64,000 nt of DNA, taken from Cricetomys ansorgei (Eukaryota > Chordata > Mammalia > Rodentia > Nesomyidae). The stretch lies in NCBI GenBank assembly GCA_026225945.1, contig JAMJFZ010001631.1, forward strand, positions 1 to 64,000, given 5' to 3'. The stretch's first letter is position 1, and every line of letters begins with the position of its first letter. Of this stretch, positions 32,876 to 45,945 are shown one piece after another. A program made the position numbers and the translations under genes. A model generated the notes under the pieces. That model was not told the origin of the DNA. It made no database searches and saw only the letters and a list, made by a program, of their open reading frames with translations.

Positions 32876-35800
32876 GTGTCAGAATTATTATTAATATAAA
32901 TGTAAATATAAATAGTATATGTATGTTATTTATATCAATGATATACTTATATCAAAGATATAATAACAGTGAGGGAAAGGGGACTAAGGCCCAGGTTACT
33001 TCTTCATTTACCGTGTTATTTACCCCACCACCACAGTCCATGAAATGATGCAGCCTACACCCAAGGAAGGTCTTCCTCTCTTAATAAATCACCCTCAAAA
33101 GGAACCTCGTAGAAAAGCTCCAAGATTTTCCTTACTAATGCCATTGCTAGTTTCTTAAACTAATCATGTTGATAATCAAAATTAAACATCACAGGGCCTT
33201 TGTTTAAGAATTAAGATTTTTCATCAGTAAAAGCAATGAATTATCCTATATGAGACTCTTCCAATTTCAACTTCTAGACAACATTGTCTGTAAGGTCATA
33301 AAGACTTGCATACTTGCATTGTGGTATCAGTGAACTAGAAATTATTTGTATTGACTCTCTAAGACAGTAAGATACTATTAAAATAGAGTAATGCTTGTGG
33401 AAATGATTTAAAGAATTTTCTAAGAGTGATTCATTTCCATTTGAGAACAAGTTTGACATAGTATTTTTTTTAACAACTTTATACATTTCCTGTGCAGCTT
33501 CTTATGTATAAGAATGATATGAAATGTTTTGGAACAGTTGACACTAGTTAACTATCTGTGCTTTATTAAATTGTGAACATCTATACTTTCTATTCTTCTG
33601 AATACTCTATGTGGCATTTATTCATATGAAGGCTGATCAAGCATCCCTGATTCTGTCATCAGCATTTGTTTTAAACTGCATGCGTTCATTTTAAAGAAAA
33701 TACTCATGTGGGCTCTTTGAAGCCTGTTTTCAGTACATTTTATATGCAACTTCCCTCGAAATAACCTCAGAGAAAACTTACAATGTTTAGTCTTATTGTA
33801 TCTTGTTATTATTTAATCTGTTCTGTCATCTTTTAGTAGTTGAAAGTCTTTAATAATTGATCATGCTATCTACAAGAAATGTTGGATGGCTATTCTGCTG
33901 TTCTATTCACTTTAGGACATCATATCTTTTATCTTTAATGTGCTTTTTCAGTACATCCATTCACCCTTTCTGTTTTACTTCATTATTTACTCCTTTCAGT
34001 ATATGTAAAATTTCCAAGATTTAAACAAAGCATCATGAATAAATACAAATCCTTTGCATAATAAGAAACACAAAGAATTTTTTTACTATGTTTTTGCATC
34101 ATTTTTGACATGTGTGCCCCACAATAGACTAGGATTGAACTCTTCTCATTGGCACCTGCCAATCATTATAAATTGTATCTAGGTTTTATGATGTGAGTAT
34201 ATTTCCAAGATTCTACAAAAATAAAAGCAATGGTAATAAAAACAATTAATAAATACATAGATAACTTGAATCAAGCCTATAACAGTTTGTAGGATTCTGT
34301 ACAATAACCATTTGGAATCTCAATGCTCTGCCAAAATGAGGCTATAATAAATCTGCTACTAAGATCATCATAATAAAATATTCTTAAATTCATAAAACTT
34401 TTATAAAATAAAATGTTCTGGATAATAACATGGAGAGAATGGTTTCTTATAGTACCCATTCAAATGACTGACAAATTTTATATTTTAATAAGTGATGTGT
34501 ATGAATGTTTTCATGTATAATTTAATGGAAAGAATAGCAAATATGTGTACCATAAATTCAAAGATCTTTCATACTGTCTAATGTTCTGGTCACCCATGCC
34601 ACTTTCTAATGCTATTATTTATGGTATCTTTGCTTTGCCTGTCTCATGCTGATAGATTTGAAAGCATTAAAGAACATTAGAAGAATTAAAGAATTATTTT
34701 TAAATTAAAAATGATTAGTCAATAACTTCATATAATTTTCAATGAATTTATTTTTGTCAGGTAATTATTATTTATCCTGTTGTAAAACATATAAGGGATG
34801 TGTAGTTCTAAAACCTGTACAGAGTTGGCACCAATTTTGAAATACTTAACAGGTTAAATTCATGAATATCACATTTTTACCTATATTCTGAGATCATGGG
34901 AATAAATCTGGTGAGTTTTATAGCAGCTCTAAAAGGGCAATACACATTATAGCATATCAAAGTATTTACATGACATTATTCTTACTATGGTTTGATTTAT
35001 CTTTATAGTTTTTGAGAATCAATAAACCTCAAAGTTTGTTATTTAGTATTTAGTGAATCAGAATACACTGCAAAAAGACCGAGGTCAGGATGTTGTGTCC
35101 CAATCATGCTCCATAGTTAAATCTCACAATAGTAATTTCCCCTAATACCTAGTCCTTCTTCCTGGCAGATACATACGTCCATGCGTGGGTATATAGGTGT
35201 TACATTTGACACAATATAGATGATCTTTACTAGGACAAGCATGAAATATCAGAAACTACTTATTCAGTTGTGAATAAATGTTCTTTTTCTGTTACTTATT
35301 TGCGACCTCAACAGGAGTACCTCATCTCAAATGCCATAAGAATAACTAAAAAAATCAATAAGGAAATTCAAGAACAGAAAGATAATTATGCCCAGACATG
35401 AAGGTACATCCATAGCCAAGGGAAAGTAAATGGTAAGAGAAAGTCTAAGTTACAAGATATACAATGCAATTTTCATGTACTTCAGAAGCATGAACACCAT
35501 TCAATAAATTTAGTCTGCCAGATTGATATTGTAGCTTGGAGAAGTACATCTTACCACTGTAATATTAATATTGCCATTAAGTAAATATTTATTATCTCAG
35601 GTGCTACATTAATTAAAGCCAAGGACAAAGAGCTTGTGGCGTATCTTCCAAACTAAAATGAAGTATGTTACAAGTCAGTTTACCTTGTGCTTAAATCTTG
35701 AGATTCAAATTATTGCATTCTTCCAGAGAAGGCTATTAAACTGAGGGGAACAAAATTTTAAGGTTATACATCAAATGAGAATAGACTATAGAATTAGCCA

Positions 35801-36124
35801 ATAAAGCAAAGCCTTTCAATCTTGTGACTCATATTTCTATAAGACTTTATACCACCCACAGAGTTAAAGAAACGTTGTCTTAGTTTGTATTGTCTTTTTC
35901 TCTATTATTTCAACTTTGATTATTAGAATTCCTAGTTGTGATTAATGTATAAGATAAGACCTTAGCATATATTTGCACTGATTGTTCTGAAGAATAAATA
36001 TATTTATTTATTTCTAAAAGTAGCAATAGACAATAAAAGGCAGGCAGAAAAATATTATAATTTGGTTATGTCTTCTTACTTAAGAATAGAATTAGAATAA
36101 ACTCATTTTAATTTACTTGAAATT
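32876..36124. other. Long AT-rich unique stretch
   Basis: About 3.2 kb without a recognised repeat, apart from one weak exon-like frame on the minus strand (33274-33500, listed separately). A GC-richer patch near 32990-33120 has no coding features that I can name. Confidence 0.4.
33274..33500 (-). other. Weak exon-like frame, unknown
   Basis: On the minus strand, CATTCTTATACATAAG could act as an acceptor and is followed in phase 1 by an open frame of about 73 codons, with helical-looking segments (KHYSILIVSYCLRESIQI). The frame ends in TAG, or could be left by a GTATGC donor about 37 nt earlier. No family is recognised. It is reported because orientation and phase agree with the exon candidates at 48 kb and 22.9 kb. 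On its own it is weak. Confidence 0.15.
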
Positions 36125-36300
36125 TATTGGGTTTTTTGTTGTTGTTGTTGTTTCTGTTTTTGTTTTTTGTTTTCTCTGTTGTAACTCTGGCTATCCTGGA
36201 ACTCACTCTGTAGACCAGGCTGGCCTCCAACTCACAGAAATTCGCCTATCTTTGCCTCCCAGGTGTTGGCATTAAAGGCTTGTACTACCACCGCCTGACA
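36125..36300 (-). mobile_element. B1 SINE (minus strand)
   Basis: A (GTT)n/T-rich tail, then 'tctctgttgtaactctggct', 'gtagaccaggctggcctcca' and 'cctcccaggtgttggcatta'. The usual 'gagacagggtttc' is missing at the SINE's 3' end. Confidence 0.93.
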
Positions 36301-37883
36301 TAATTTACTGGATATTTTAACCTATGCTGCTCTAAAAACATTAGAACACAAAACACATTGTAGCATATCCATAAAGAGGTTTGTTCCCAAACAACCTTAA
36401 AAAATAACCTGGATTTTGGTTGAGATAGATTTATCATAAGCATTATATTGCATGAAAGAAGGGAAACAAAGGAACATACATTATGTGGATATCAAACTGT
36501 AGAATTCCATACATAATGCTTCTGTGGAAGGCAAAAGAAACAGGAAGTGAATACAAAAGTGCTTGTGAAGTGTTTTAATGATTTTCATTTAGGATTCTGT
36601 GTCCACAATGAAATTCCACATTGTCCACATTGGTAATTTGAGCAATGGTGATATGCACTCAGGTGCTTATATGAATCTCCAATAAATATTAAAAAAAACT
36701 AAATCCCATAAGTACATTATTTAAACATTTAATTTATAGCTTTGAAAGAGGTGATGACCAGCCTTCTAATAAGAATGAGGGACACAGTTTTGTTTTTTTA
36801 GGAATAAAATCCAGGAGGATGTTGTGAGTACAAATTACTGAGACTTCTTTGGGGGATAGGTGAGAACAATGGTATGGTCTCAGAGCTTGAATAGTTTTAA
36901 TTTCTTACTGCAGTATTAAAATAAAAAAATATATGTAAAAGCAATCTGTAATCACAGACACATGCACATTTAACTTCCTCTATTTAAAGTTAAAAACATA
37001 AACAGAGGTTATTTATACAGAAAATAAATCCAAATAGATCATGCTTCTTTTAAATGGTGTTAGGTTAAAGGAGAAGAAGAGACTATAAATGTAACTATAT
37101 TAGCTTGTTTTTCATGTTATTTCTGTCCAGCATTATGCTGGGCAACTTTAGATTTTGTTACTATTTGTATAGACTTCTCCTATCACCATGTTTTTTTTTG
37201 TTTTGTTTTTTTTTTTTTAAGTTAGGAGACATCAGGAAAGTTTACCATGCTTAAAATGACCCCACTAATTTTATTGTTTTCTAAAACTATTATTGTATTA
37301 TTCACTTAAGAATACATTAACCCCATACTACACTGAAAATTAATCCATGACTCTTGCATATTCTAGAGAATGTGAAATGACTTCATATAGTTGTCACTAT
37401 TGATACTAGGTTGTTTATATTATTGGATCCCAGGGATCATAGTAAAATGTGTCACCCTTAGAATCCAAAATTGATGTAAATGTTAATCACCCCCCTTAAA
37501 ATATTTACTCTGCTAGTACATGTTCCTACCACACTGGAGAAGGTTGCAATCTCCCTCCACTAACCTAGTGCCATGTTTAAGAAATATTAACCAGAAAATA
37601 AGATTACAGACCACAAGATAAATGGTGTTCACAGATGACACAGTAGAGGTAAAGAAGTATCTTGCTTACTGAGGCTCCTCCAATTATAACACAGATAAAA
37701 GTCAAATACCTCACAGCCAATGCTCCCAGACAGTGGTCTAATAGGCTGCAGCTGAAACAGAAAACTTGACACATTTTCACTCAGGAAGGGATGTAAAAAT
37801 GAAGTGACAGAGTCTAGTACACAAAACATGATTAGTCTTCAGCCTATCAGTTAGCATTGAGTTTGACATTTTTTCTTTTAAAT

Positions 37884-37947
<64 letters not shown>

Positions 37948-38640
37948 TAAAGGAATTATTCTATGGGCCCGGCTCTTTTTGCATGACCAGAGACCATCTG
38001 GTATAACTCAAGAACTAATGGTCCATATTCATTACAATGGTAGAAAAGGTTGTATTTCACATTTTTTTAGATCCTTTCGCTTTTCTTGTTTGAACAACAA
38101 TGCTAATATTTTGAGAGCTATTCTAAAGTCCATAGAGTAAACTTAGCAAAACATTGGTTATGACTTCATATATGAATGTGAATGTATTTGTGTATATGTG
38201 AGGGGAGACATTGTCTGTATGTATGTACGTTAATATGAAATAAAGAAAGCAAAGAAAAGTCTTATAAGAAAAGTAAATGAAAAAATTTAGATGTAACTGT
38301 ACTGGAAGCATTATCTTCAGCAGTCTAGAAGAATGTTAATACCTGTAACTGATACCTTTACATTTTCTTTAAGAAGAACTTAATGGACACTATTATTTTA
38401 TCAGATGAATTTGGAATTGAATGAACTAGTTTGGAACTTGAAACAGCATTTTTTAATAAAAATGTGTCACTGTTCTAACCCCATAGAAATATTTGCATAT
38501 GGATATAGCCATACACAATAAATAATTTGTTTGGTTTTAAATATTTTATACTGTTGGTCTGTAAATCCAGATATGGGTGTTCATCCAGTTCATTTTAAGG
38601 TTGTATGATGGCTACACTTTGTCATCCATAATTTAAAGTT
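36301..38640. other. AT-rich unique stretch
   Basis: Contains a poly-T cluster (37190-37219) and the (TA)n run listed separately. At 37670-37780 on the minus strand a good acceptor string (TTTTCTGTTTCAG) precedes an 82-nt open segment ending at CTCA|GTAAGC; I regard this as suggestive at most. No named repeat. Confidence 0.35.
37889..37943. repeat. (TA)n microsatellite
   Basis: About 27 perfect TA units, self-complementary and hairpin-prone. Confidence 0.97.
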
Positions 38641-39610
38641 CAGGTTTCACCAAACACAAGAATCAGTAGAAGAAAGAAGAGGAAAAGTAACGAAAGAAGC
38701 AAAAAACGGTGAAGATGGAAAAAAGTAGTAAGTGTAGCCATTGCTTCAGGTTCAAAGATTGTTTATTCATTTATCTAATTCAATGCCCAGTCCTAGTCCT
38801 GGAGACCTCTATCATTTTAGCCACCATACAATCTACTTTATGTCTAGAACTGGAAGGCTTCAACTTCAGCCTTAGCCTTTGTACAGCCTGGAACACTTAA
38901 TCTTTAGTACAATCTACTCTATTTCTGAGGACTTACTGTTGACTTAGCCACTCTGACTAGCTCCTTCTTAACTCTGACTCTTCTGGTTGGCTGACTCCTG
39001 TAACTTCTCTGACTGAACTGCTCTGCTCTGCTTCAAACTGACTCACTCTCCCAGTCTGATATGGACTACTTCTGTGGAGCTACCTCTGTGTCTCTGCCTC
39101 AGACTGCCTCAGACTCCTTCTGTGTCTCTATGTCTTATCCTCTGTGTCTCATCTTTTACATATCATCTTCTGTGAGCTCTCACTGCCCCTTGCTGCCTCA
39201 GTCAGCCTTTCTGCTTCTCTGCCTTATCCTCTCTCAGATTGCTTCATTATCTCTGTATTTTGTCGTTTCTCTCTTTCTAAGTAGAAAGCCTGTTTTCCTA
39301 TTGTGAGAGTTGGGCATGTCTTCACTCCGACTCACTCTGCCTATTCTTCCTCTGATTTGCCACTTTGCCTGCCTTTCACTCTGACTCTTCTCAGATGTCA
39401 CTTCTTGTCTGACACTGAGTCCTTCTGAGCTCTGCTTCCTGTCTCTGCTGCTTACATATCAAAGGCATGTGCCACCACTGCCTTCTGAAAACTGGGATGA
39501 AAGATGTGTGTTACCACTGCTTTGTGAATACTGGGGTTAACTTTTTCTACCAACATTCTTTCTACTTTAGAACAGCCATGCTGATGGATTAAAAGATTAA
39601 ATATTCCTCT
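38640..39610 (+). repeat. Composite dispersed repeat (CT-rich unit plus B1-like tail)
   Basis: 38930-39450 is a low-complexity but non-tandem CTCTGACT-type segment ('ggctgactcctgtaacttct', 'tctgctctgcttcaaactga'). It is followed by B1-like tandem units ('ggcatgtgccaccactgcct', 'gatgtgtgttaccactgctt') and the flank 'ccaacattctttctacttta', 'ctgatggattaaaagattaa'. The flank matches 12860-12970, and the CT-rich part matches the reverse complement of 53385-53600. It therefore looks like a dispersed element rather than unique DNA. The 81-codon frame at 39061-39306 is a product of it. I cannot name the family. Confidence 0.5.
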
Positions 39611-39719
39611 AAAAAGTAAAAGAAGAGGAGGAGGGGGATAAAAAGGAGGAGTGAGGTAGAAGTTCTGAAACAACTCTTCATAGACTCCTATGTTTGTCAT
39701 GGTTAACAAGGGTACAACA

Positions 39720-39722
<3 letters not shown>

Positions 39723-39757
<35 letters not shown>

Positions 39758-39765
39758 CACACACA
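39723..39765. repeat. (TA)n-(CA)n microsatellite
   Basis: About 14 TA units, then CATATACACACACA. Confidence 0.95.
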
Positions 39766-39814
39766 TTTTTTTTTGCATAAAAAAGACAGATCTAGTAGAG
39801 TCCCTGCAGTCCTC

Positions 39815-39990
39815 AGTTTCTGCTTCTGGTCAGTGAATGCACTCTGACCAGCTGCCTCCTACTTCTGCCCGTGATGTCAAAGATTCCCTGACATGATAGA
39901 TTGTTCTCTCCTGGAATTCTACTGCAAGGTAAGATCTTAGTTCCTTAAGTTGCTTTCCTTAGGTATTTTGTCATAGTAATGAGACCAGTA
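39815..39990 (+). mobile_element. MaLR LTR 3' part
   Basis: 'ctgaccagctgcctcctact', 'tccctgacatgatagattgt', 'tccttaagttgctttcctta' and 'gtattttgtcatagtaatga' match the distal half of a rodent MaLR LTR in plus orientation. The 5' half is not visible. Confidence 0.6.
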
Positions 39991-42900
39991 TCTCTTCTAA
40001 TATGTGGGAAAACTGATTCACTGAGTGAGTAGTCAAGTATATCACAGTTTACCTTGTTTAATTTATCTACTTGCAGTGCAACACATTACTGTAGAGATAT
40101 GCATGTATATCTTCATGTGCTAATTGAAAATTTGTGAGTTTGTATGTGTAGATGTGTATATGTGTAATATACTTTGTCATTCTGACAGTAATTACACTAG
40201 TCATGTCTGAATTATCAGAATATACATGCTGATAATAAAGTATGAAACTAAGATTGTAATCCCTCTGTAATATGTTAAATAGAATCTGAATCTACTAAGT
40301 ATATTTCACAATACTCATAGAATAAAATATAATAAAAATATAAAAAATAAAAATATAAAAAGTAAAATTATATCTATTACAGAAAACTGCTATGTGTTTT
40401 ACTTTCTGTTACTTTGTAACAGTATCAAAATGGAACATTCTGATTTTTAAATGTCAAACAAAATATTATATAATTAGGATGTACAACACTTTTCAATGAA
40501 TCCTTAATATCTACACTTTCAATCATTCTCAAGTAAGGGACATATTCTTACATGTTTTATTAAGCATAATGATTATTATTTCTGATGTTTCATGGTCTAC
40601 AGATATGCATTTTTATCTGCTGAATATGCAATAACAAGTGTCTGAACACAAGTGTGTATATTTAAAATCAAAATTAATATTTTACTATGAATAAACACCT
40701 TAATATACTATATGCAGAAAATTATGTAACTTATTTAATCAATGAAAAATATACTCCATCCTGTAGTAGTAGTTCACATCCTTAGCTTAGGATATGAAAC
40801 ATACATTTTTCACTGATTTGTGCTCGTATTAATCAACCAGTATTTGCTAACTAATGACTTCAATTCTGTATTATTGGCAAATGTTCCATGTTGAAAGCAA
40901 AACAAAAAACAAAAAAAAAAAAAAAACAGGAAAGTAAATTTGAATTATGTGAAATTTTATGTATTTCCAATTTTGTTTCACTTATTAACATTTATGCTGG
41001 GATTTTGGCACTTGATATTTTTTGTATCATTTCTATCACTTTATTCTCAACACACCATTATAGGGCACTGTATCTTATATACATTTTTGACACCAGCGAT
41101 AGGAAGGTTGCAAAAACCTAGCTGAGCAAAATAAGCGAGAATAGGATAGGTCAGATTCACTCTGGCAAGAAATTGGATGTTACAATGGATCCAAATTTAT
41201 TTTGGGAATTTGTTATAAACCACTAGATGAAAAACACCATGAAGTTGAGGAAATGGCCTGTGAAATAAAAAGAGTCTGTGATAAAAGGGAAGAGAACTGA
41301 TGAAGGACTTTAATTACTTAGCATAAAGCTGAAAACCCCCAAAAAGTTTAGTGTAGAACTGCATTATATTGCTTCCAAGTCAATCATTTTACTTCCCAGT
41401 CCTTGGATTCACATAAAGCAAGATTTATCCATTTATTTGTACATTAAAGATACTGTTATTTCTAAATATTTTACAGTTGTATGCTAATGCTTGTATTAGT
41501 TGTCTTGCACAGAAATGGCAAAAAGAGAAATAGTGATAATTACACATGCATAAAATCAGTATCACAATTTATATTGTTTTATACAAATTATAGTCTGTAT
41601 TAAAGCCATTTTTATAGTGCTATTTTCACAATAGAAAAACATCTATTTGATTATGGTTAACAAGAAGATATAATATAGATTCAATTGTGTTAATTACTTA
41701 CCTGAAATATCAAATAGAAAGTAGATTCTATTAATATTAATAGTTCAATAAGTGTCTTATAAAGCTTTGATAAACTTGGAGTAAATACTGGAATATACCC
41801 AAATATATTTTTGACATATATGACATTGAGTATTGAAAAGAAAATAAATAAATGATATCTCATAATTCTAAATGCATATAAAAACATTTGAAGTGACAAA
41901 GTGAATATTAAAGTATAAGTATCCCACTCTTTACTATTATAGAAAAGGTTGTCTCCACAGGGAAAGATCCAAAGAATATAAATTCCAGGAAAGTTATTCC
42001 AAGGAATGTGGTCTTCAGCCTTCAATACTCTAATGCCAGTTTTTGCAACACTCAAGACAGGTTTCTTATTATTACATGTGAAAATCCAGGTTCTAAAAAC
42101 TATGTTAATGTTATTTTACCAAAAAATATCAGCAAAGGAGTACAAAGTTTTTACTGTCTTCTTAATGTATATATCATCGAGTACATGAATAACAATTCTG
42201 GAAAAAGAAGACATAGGGATTTTCCTGATAACTCATTCCAGAAATGTCATTTTCTATAACGAAATTTAGTACAATACTAAATATAGTGGTTAAACCCCAT
42301 GTTTTTGAATATTGACTCCTGGTTCATAGGCCAACTGTACTACTTGTGAATCTAATACCTGGGTCATGGTTGCAATCCTTTAGCATCCCAGTCTCTCATT
42401 TTGAAAACAATGAAAGTCAAAGCAAACTATGTAGTCTGAAAATTAAGTGAAATAATAAAATACTGGGAACATTGTCTGCCATGTGTCAGCTGTGCTATCA
42501 GAGTTACATTGTTATATCAGAGTGAGCTTTCAATATTCATGCTGTTATTTTACTTTGCAAGTCAGAGACAAATGGTTCTATCTGCGAACTCATATTGTTT
42601 CACTGACAAATTTAAAAATGCTCCTGGGGTTAGATGAAAAATAATATAATTGGTTTCCTTTGGGGTTGCATCAATGCAGAGAAAGTTTTATGTTTAGAAG
42701 TATATAAATTCATATTCAGAGACTTAGTAAGATATCTACATAAACCAGCCATTATTTCAAAATTTCCTGGTGGTTCAGACAGCTATTTTCTGCTATCTGA
42801 CTGGCAGTGGATAGGAACATTTCTTCTTGATTTAAAATTGAGGCGTATTTTTTTAAATGCAAATACTGCTAGCTTTTATGATAGATTCTAAGTAATAAAA

Positions 42901-43584
42901 TCATCCTCTGTGTTTAATATGCAGATACTTTCTGCTTTGGAAAATTAACCTTGCCCAAAATAACAGTAATATTTAGTTCACTTTGATAAATTCCATGAAA
43001 AAGTGAGAGCTTTTTTCCAAGCAGCTCATGTATTAAAATCCAGATACGCATAGTAACAGCCAAGTTTACCATATGTGATCTTTATAAAAGTGTGATAGGA
43101 GATAAAGCTGAGTTCAAAGTACATAGGCTGTTGGATTTCTTCCTGGACATTAACTACACCTTCTGAATCAGAAATTCTTTATCAATTAGTACTCAGAGCA
43201 TGTAGGTTGTAATAACTACCTTAGATGTTGCCCATAAATTTTCTTCCCTGGGGAGAAAAACTTATTATCCCAACTAAGTCTATTTGGGAGAATGCAATGT
43301 AGAGGTAAACAGGGGATAAATTTCTGCTCATTTCATAATCTTTTGGCATTAGAATGCATCTGATAGTAAGCCATCCATCAGAACCAAGCATTGTAAATTT
43401 TCATTATACACAACACATGCAAAATAAAGACAAATAAATAAACAAATTAGACATAGATACATTAGCTTTCAGGACAAACTCCAAAATTAGTAAGCATATA
43501 ATTTAAATAAGCTTTGAATGTAATATTCCAATGCCTTAAGAGGAAAATATGTGCATTAGGTCCACCACATAATGATTAGTCTGG
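39991..43584. other. Long AT-rich unique stretch
   Basis: No named repeat in about 3.6 kb except a poly-A patch (about 40910-40927). A 121-codon minus-strand frame (41690-42055) overlaps an 83-codon plus-strand frame. Its end carries a perfect donor string CAG|GTAAGT (minus strand, GT at 41700-41701), with a possible acceptor ATATTCCAG 86 nt upstream. The encoded segment is hydrophobic and unassigned. The plus-strand frame 42634-42891 is likewise unassigned. Confidence 0.35.
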
Positions 43585-43655
43585 ACATAACCCAATTAAA
43601 AATGGGATACAGAACTAAGCAGAACATTCTCAAAAAAGGACACTCAAATGGCTAT

Positions 43656-44313
43656 AAGTACAGTAATATTCTGCTATAATCATAGATTTTTGCCTATCTG
43701 ACTTGCCACCAGAGAGGCCCCCACCAGCAGCTAATGGGAGCATATGTAGATTCTCACTGCCAAAAATTAGATGAGAGTCCAAATTGGTGATCTGGATTGG
43801 ATCCTTCCCCTCAGAGCTTGGGGAACTCATGGACAAGGAGGAGAAGGGATTATATGAACTAGTGGATCAAGGTCATCAGGAGAACATGGCCCACAGAATC
43901 AACTAAGCAGTGCTCATAAGGGATCACTGAGACTGATGTGGCAATCATGGAGCCTGCATGGGTCTGTACTAGGTCACCTGTTTATGTGTTATAGTTGTTA
44001 GGTTGGTGTTTTAATGGGACTCCTAACAGTAAAAGTGGGTGTGAATCTGACCTGCTTGCCTGCTATTGGGACCCTTTTATTCCTACTGGGTTATCATGTC
44101 TAGCCTTTATATAAGAGTTGGTACCTAACCTGATTACATGCTTTTTCTCCACAATGCGGCTGATATCTGTGGAAGGCCTGCTCCTTTCTGAAGGAAGTTA
44201 AGGGGGAATGGATCTAGGGGAAAGGGAAAGGGAAAGTGGGAGAGAGGGTCAGAATCAAGTGAGGGGAAATGGGTCAGGATTTATTTTGTGATAGAAGAAT
44301 TGAAAATAAATAG
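43656..44313 (+). mobile_element. Second L1 3' UTR inserted inside the L1
   Basis: 'gccaccagagaggcccccac', 'cagcagctaatgggagcata', 'ctaggtcacctgtttatgtg', 'tggaaggcctgctcctttct' and a G/A-rich end 'gggaaagggaaagtgggaga', then 'gaaaataaatagaaaa', are in the order of a short 5'-truncated rodent L1 3' UTR. It splits ORF2 of the host L1, which continues on both sides. Confidence 0.7.
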
Positions 44314-45589
44314 AAAAAAGTGTTCAACATTCTTATCGATCAGAGAAATGTGAATAAAAACTACTTTGAGATTTCTTTGCTACACTTGTCACAATGACTA
44401 AGTTCACTAAAACAAGTGACACCCCATTCTTGCAGGAATGTAGAGTAGTAGAAATACTTATTAATTACTGGAAGGAGAGCAAATTCATATTTCCACTATG
44501 AAAACCATTGTGGCAGTTACTCAGGAGGATGGTAATCAATCTACCTCAAGATCTAGCTTTATACTCTTGTACATGCACACAAAAGATGCTTCATCCTACC
44601 ACAGAGACACTTGCTCAAACATGTTCATTTGATGCTTTAATCATAATAGAAAGAAATTGGAAACAACCTTTGTGTCTCTCAACAGAAGAATGCGTAAAGA
44701 ACATGTACATTTATACAATGGAGAATTACTCAGCCATTAAAAGCATGTAACAATAAAATTTGCAGGAAAATGGGTGAAGCTAGAAATAATCATCCTTAGT
44801 GAAGTATCCCATAGCCAGAAAAACAAATAATGCACGCATTCACTTATATGTGGATATTAGCTGTTAAATCATTGATAACCATGTACAACCCATAGAATCA
44901 CAGAGGTTAAGGATAGAGTCAGTGACTGGAGAGGACACATAGATCTCCCTAGAAAAGAAAAAAAAAAGAATAGATAGTTAAGATGAATGGGGTTAGGACT
45001 GGACCCGAGGATCAAGAGGGGATTGAGGAAAAAATAAAGGGAAAGTTGGCTTTTTGGGATTTGTATGGAAACCTAACACAGCAGAAACTTCCTAAAATAT
45101 ATACATTTAAGATGGCCATCTAAATAAAATTGCCAAATAATGGGGATGTCAAAGCCCCAACTGGACACTTCTTGTCACCAAATAAAGCTTCTAGTCCTGG
45201 GATAGGCTTATAGCTAATGGAATTGTCAGCCAAATGGGTCTCATGAGAAATCTGAAACAACCCATTCTATTGTGAAGGCTATAAATTGATATTTACAAAC
45301 TTATAGCACTGCCCCATTTCTGAAGATGACAATTACACAACTCTTTAAAAAATGTAGAGGTTAAGCTGATGCCTACATATTGCTTTTACCCCTACATTCT
45401 AGAATCCTCAGTACAGGTAAGTCCCTTCCATGTTAGCAAAAAAGAAATGTAAATGCTTACTTAGCTACAAACCCTTTCATCAACGATGGAGTCCTCCCTG
45501 TCAGATATGCTAGTGAAATGGTGGCATAAAGTGTGTTGGAGTAACCAATCAATGTCTGATGTGAATTAAGGCCTACCTGTAACAGGATG

Positions 45590-45945
45590 TCTATGGGGTG
45601 GCTCAGCACAGAAGACAAGGGGTATTATTCATGAGTCAGAACTTTGCCATAACTCAGCAGAGAGAACCACGATCCTGGCTAGCTCCTGACTCACAGTTGA
45701 ACTAGAGTGAGTCTGAGCTCAGGTGCTTTTACTGATTCAGGACTCCTTAGGTTTTCTACTCAAACCATATGCAGTTCATTACCAATTAACTTCCCCCACA
45801 TAAACCCAACATATGCAAACAATACAAAACACTTAGGCCTATGAACCCCTTTTCCAACAGTACACAAAAACAATTTCAAATATAACTAAAAATAAACTTC
45901 CCCAAAACCTTCCCACATGAGAATGAACCCATTGTCTACAATGCA
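45590..45945. mobile_element. Unidentified insertion in L1 3' UTR
   Basis: The host L1 3' UTR is continuous on both sides ('gtgaattaaggcctacctgt' to the left, 'actaagaacctgagactaga' to the right). About 355 bp between them, including 'cagcacagaagacaaggggt' and 'atgcagttcattaccaatta', belongs to no L1 region I know. It could be a solo LTR or other element. No clear duplication was found. Confidence 0.4.

Noticed and set aside
44508..44750. 80-codon frame as a possible gene
   Set aside because: It is L1 ORF2 C-terminal sequence (NMYIYTMENYSAIK), not a host gene.
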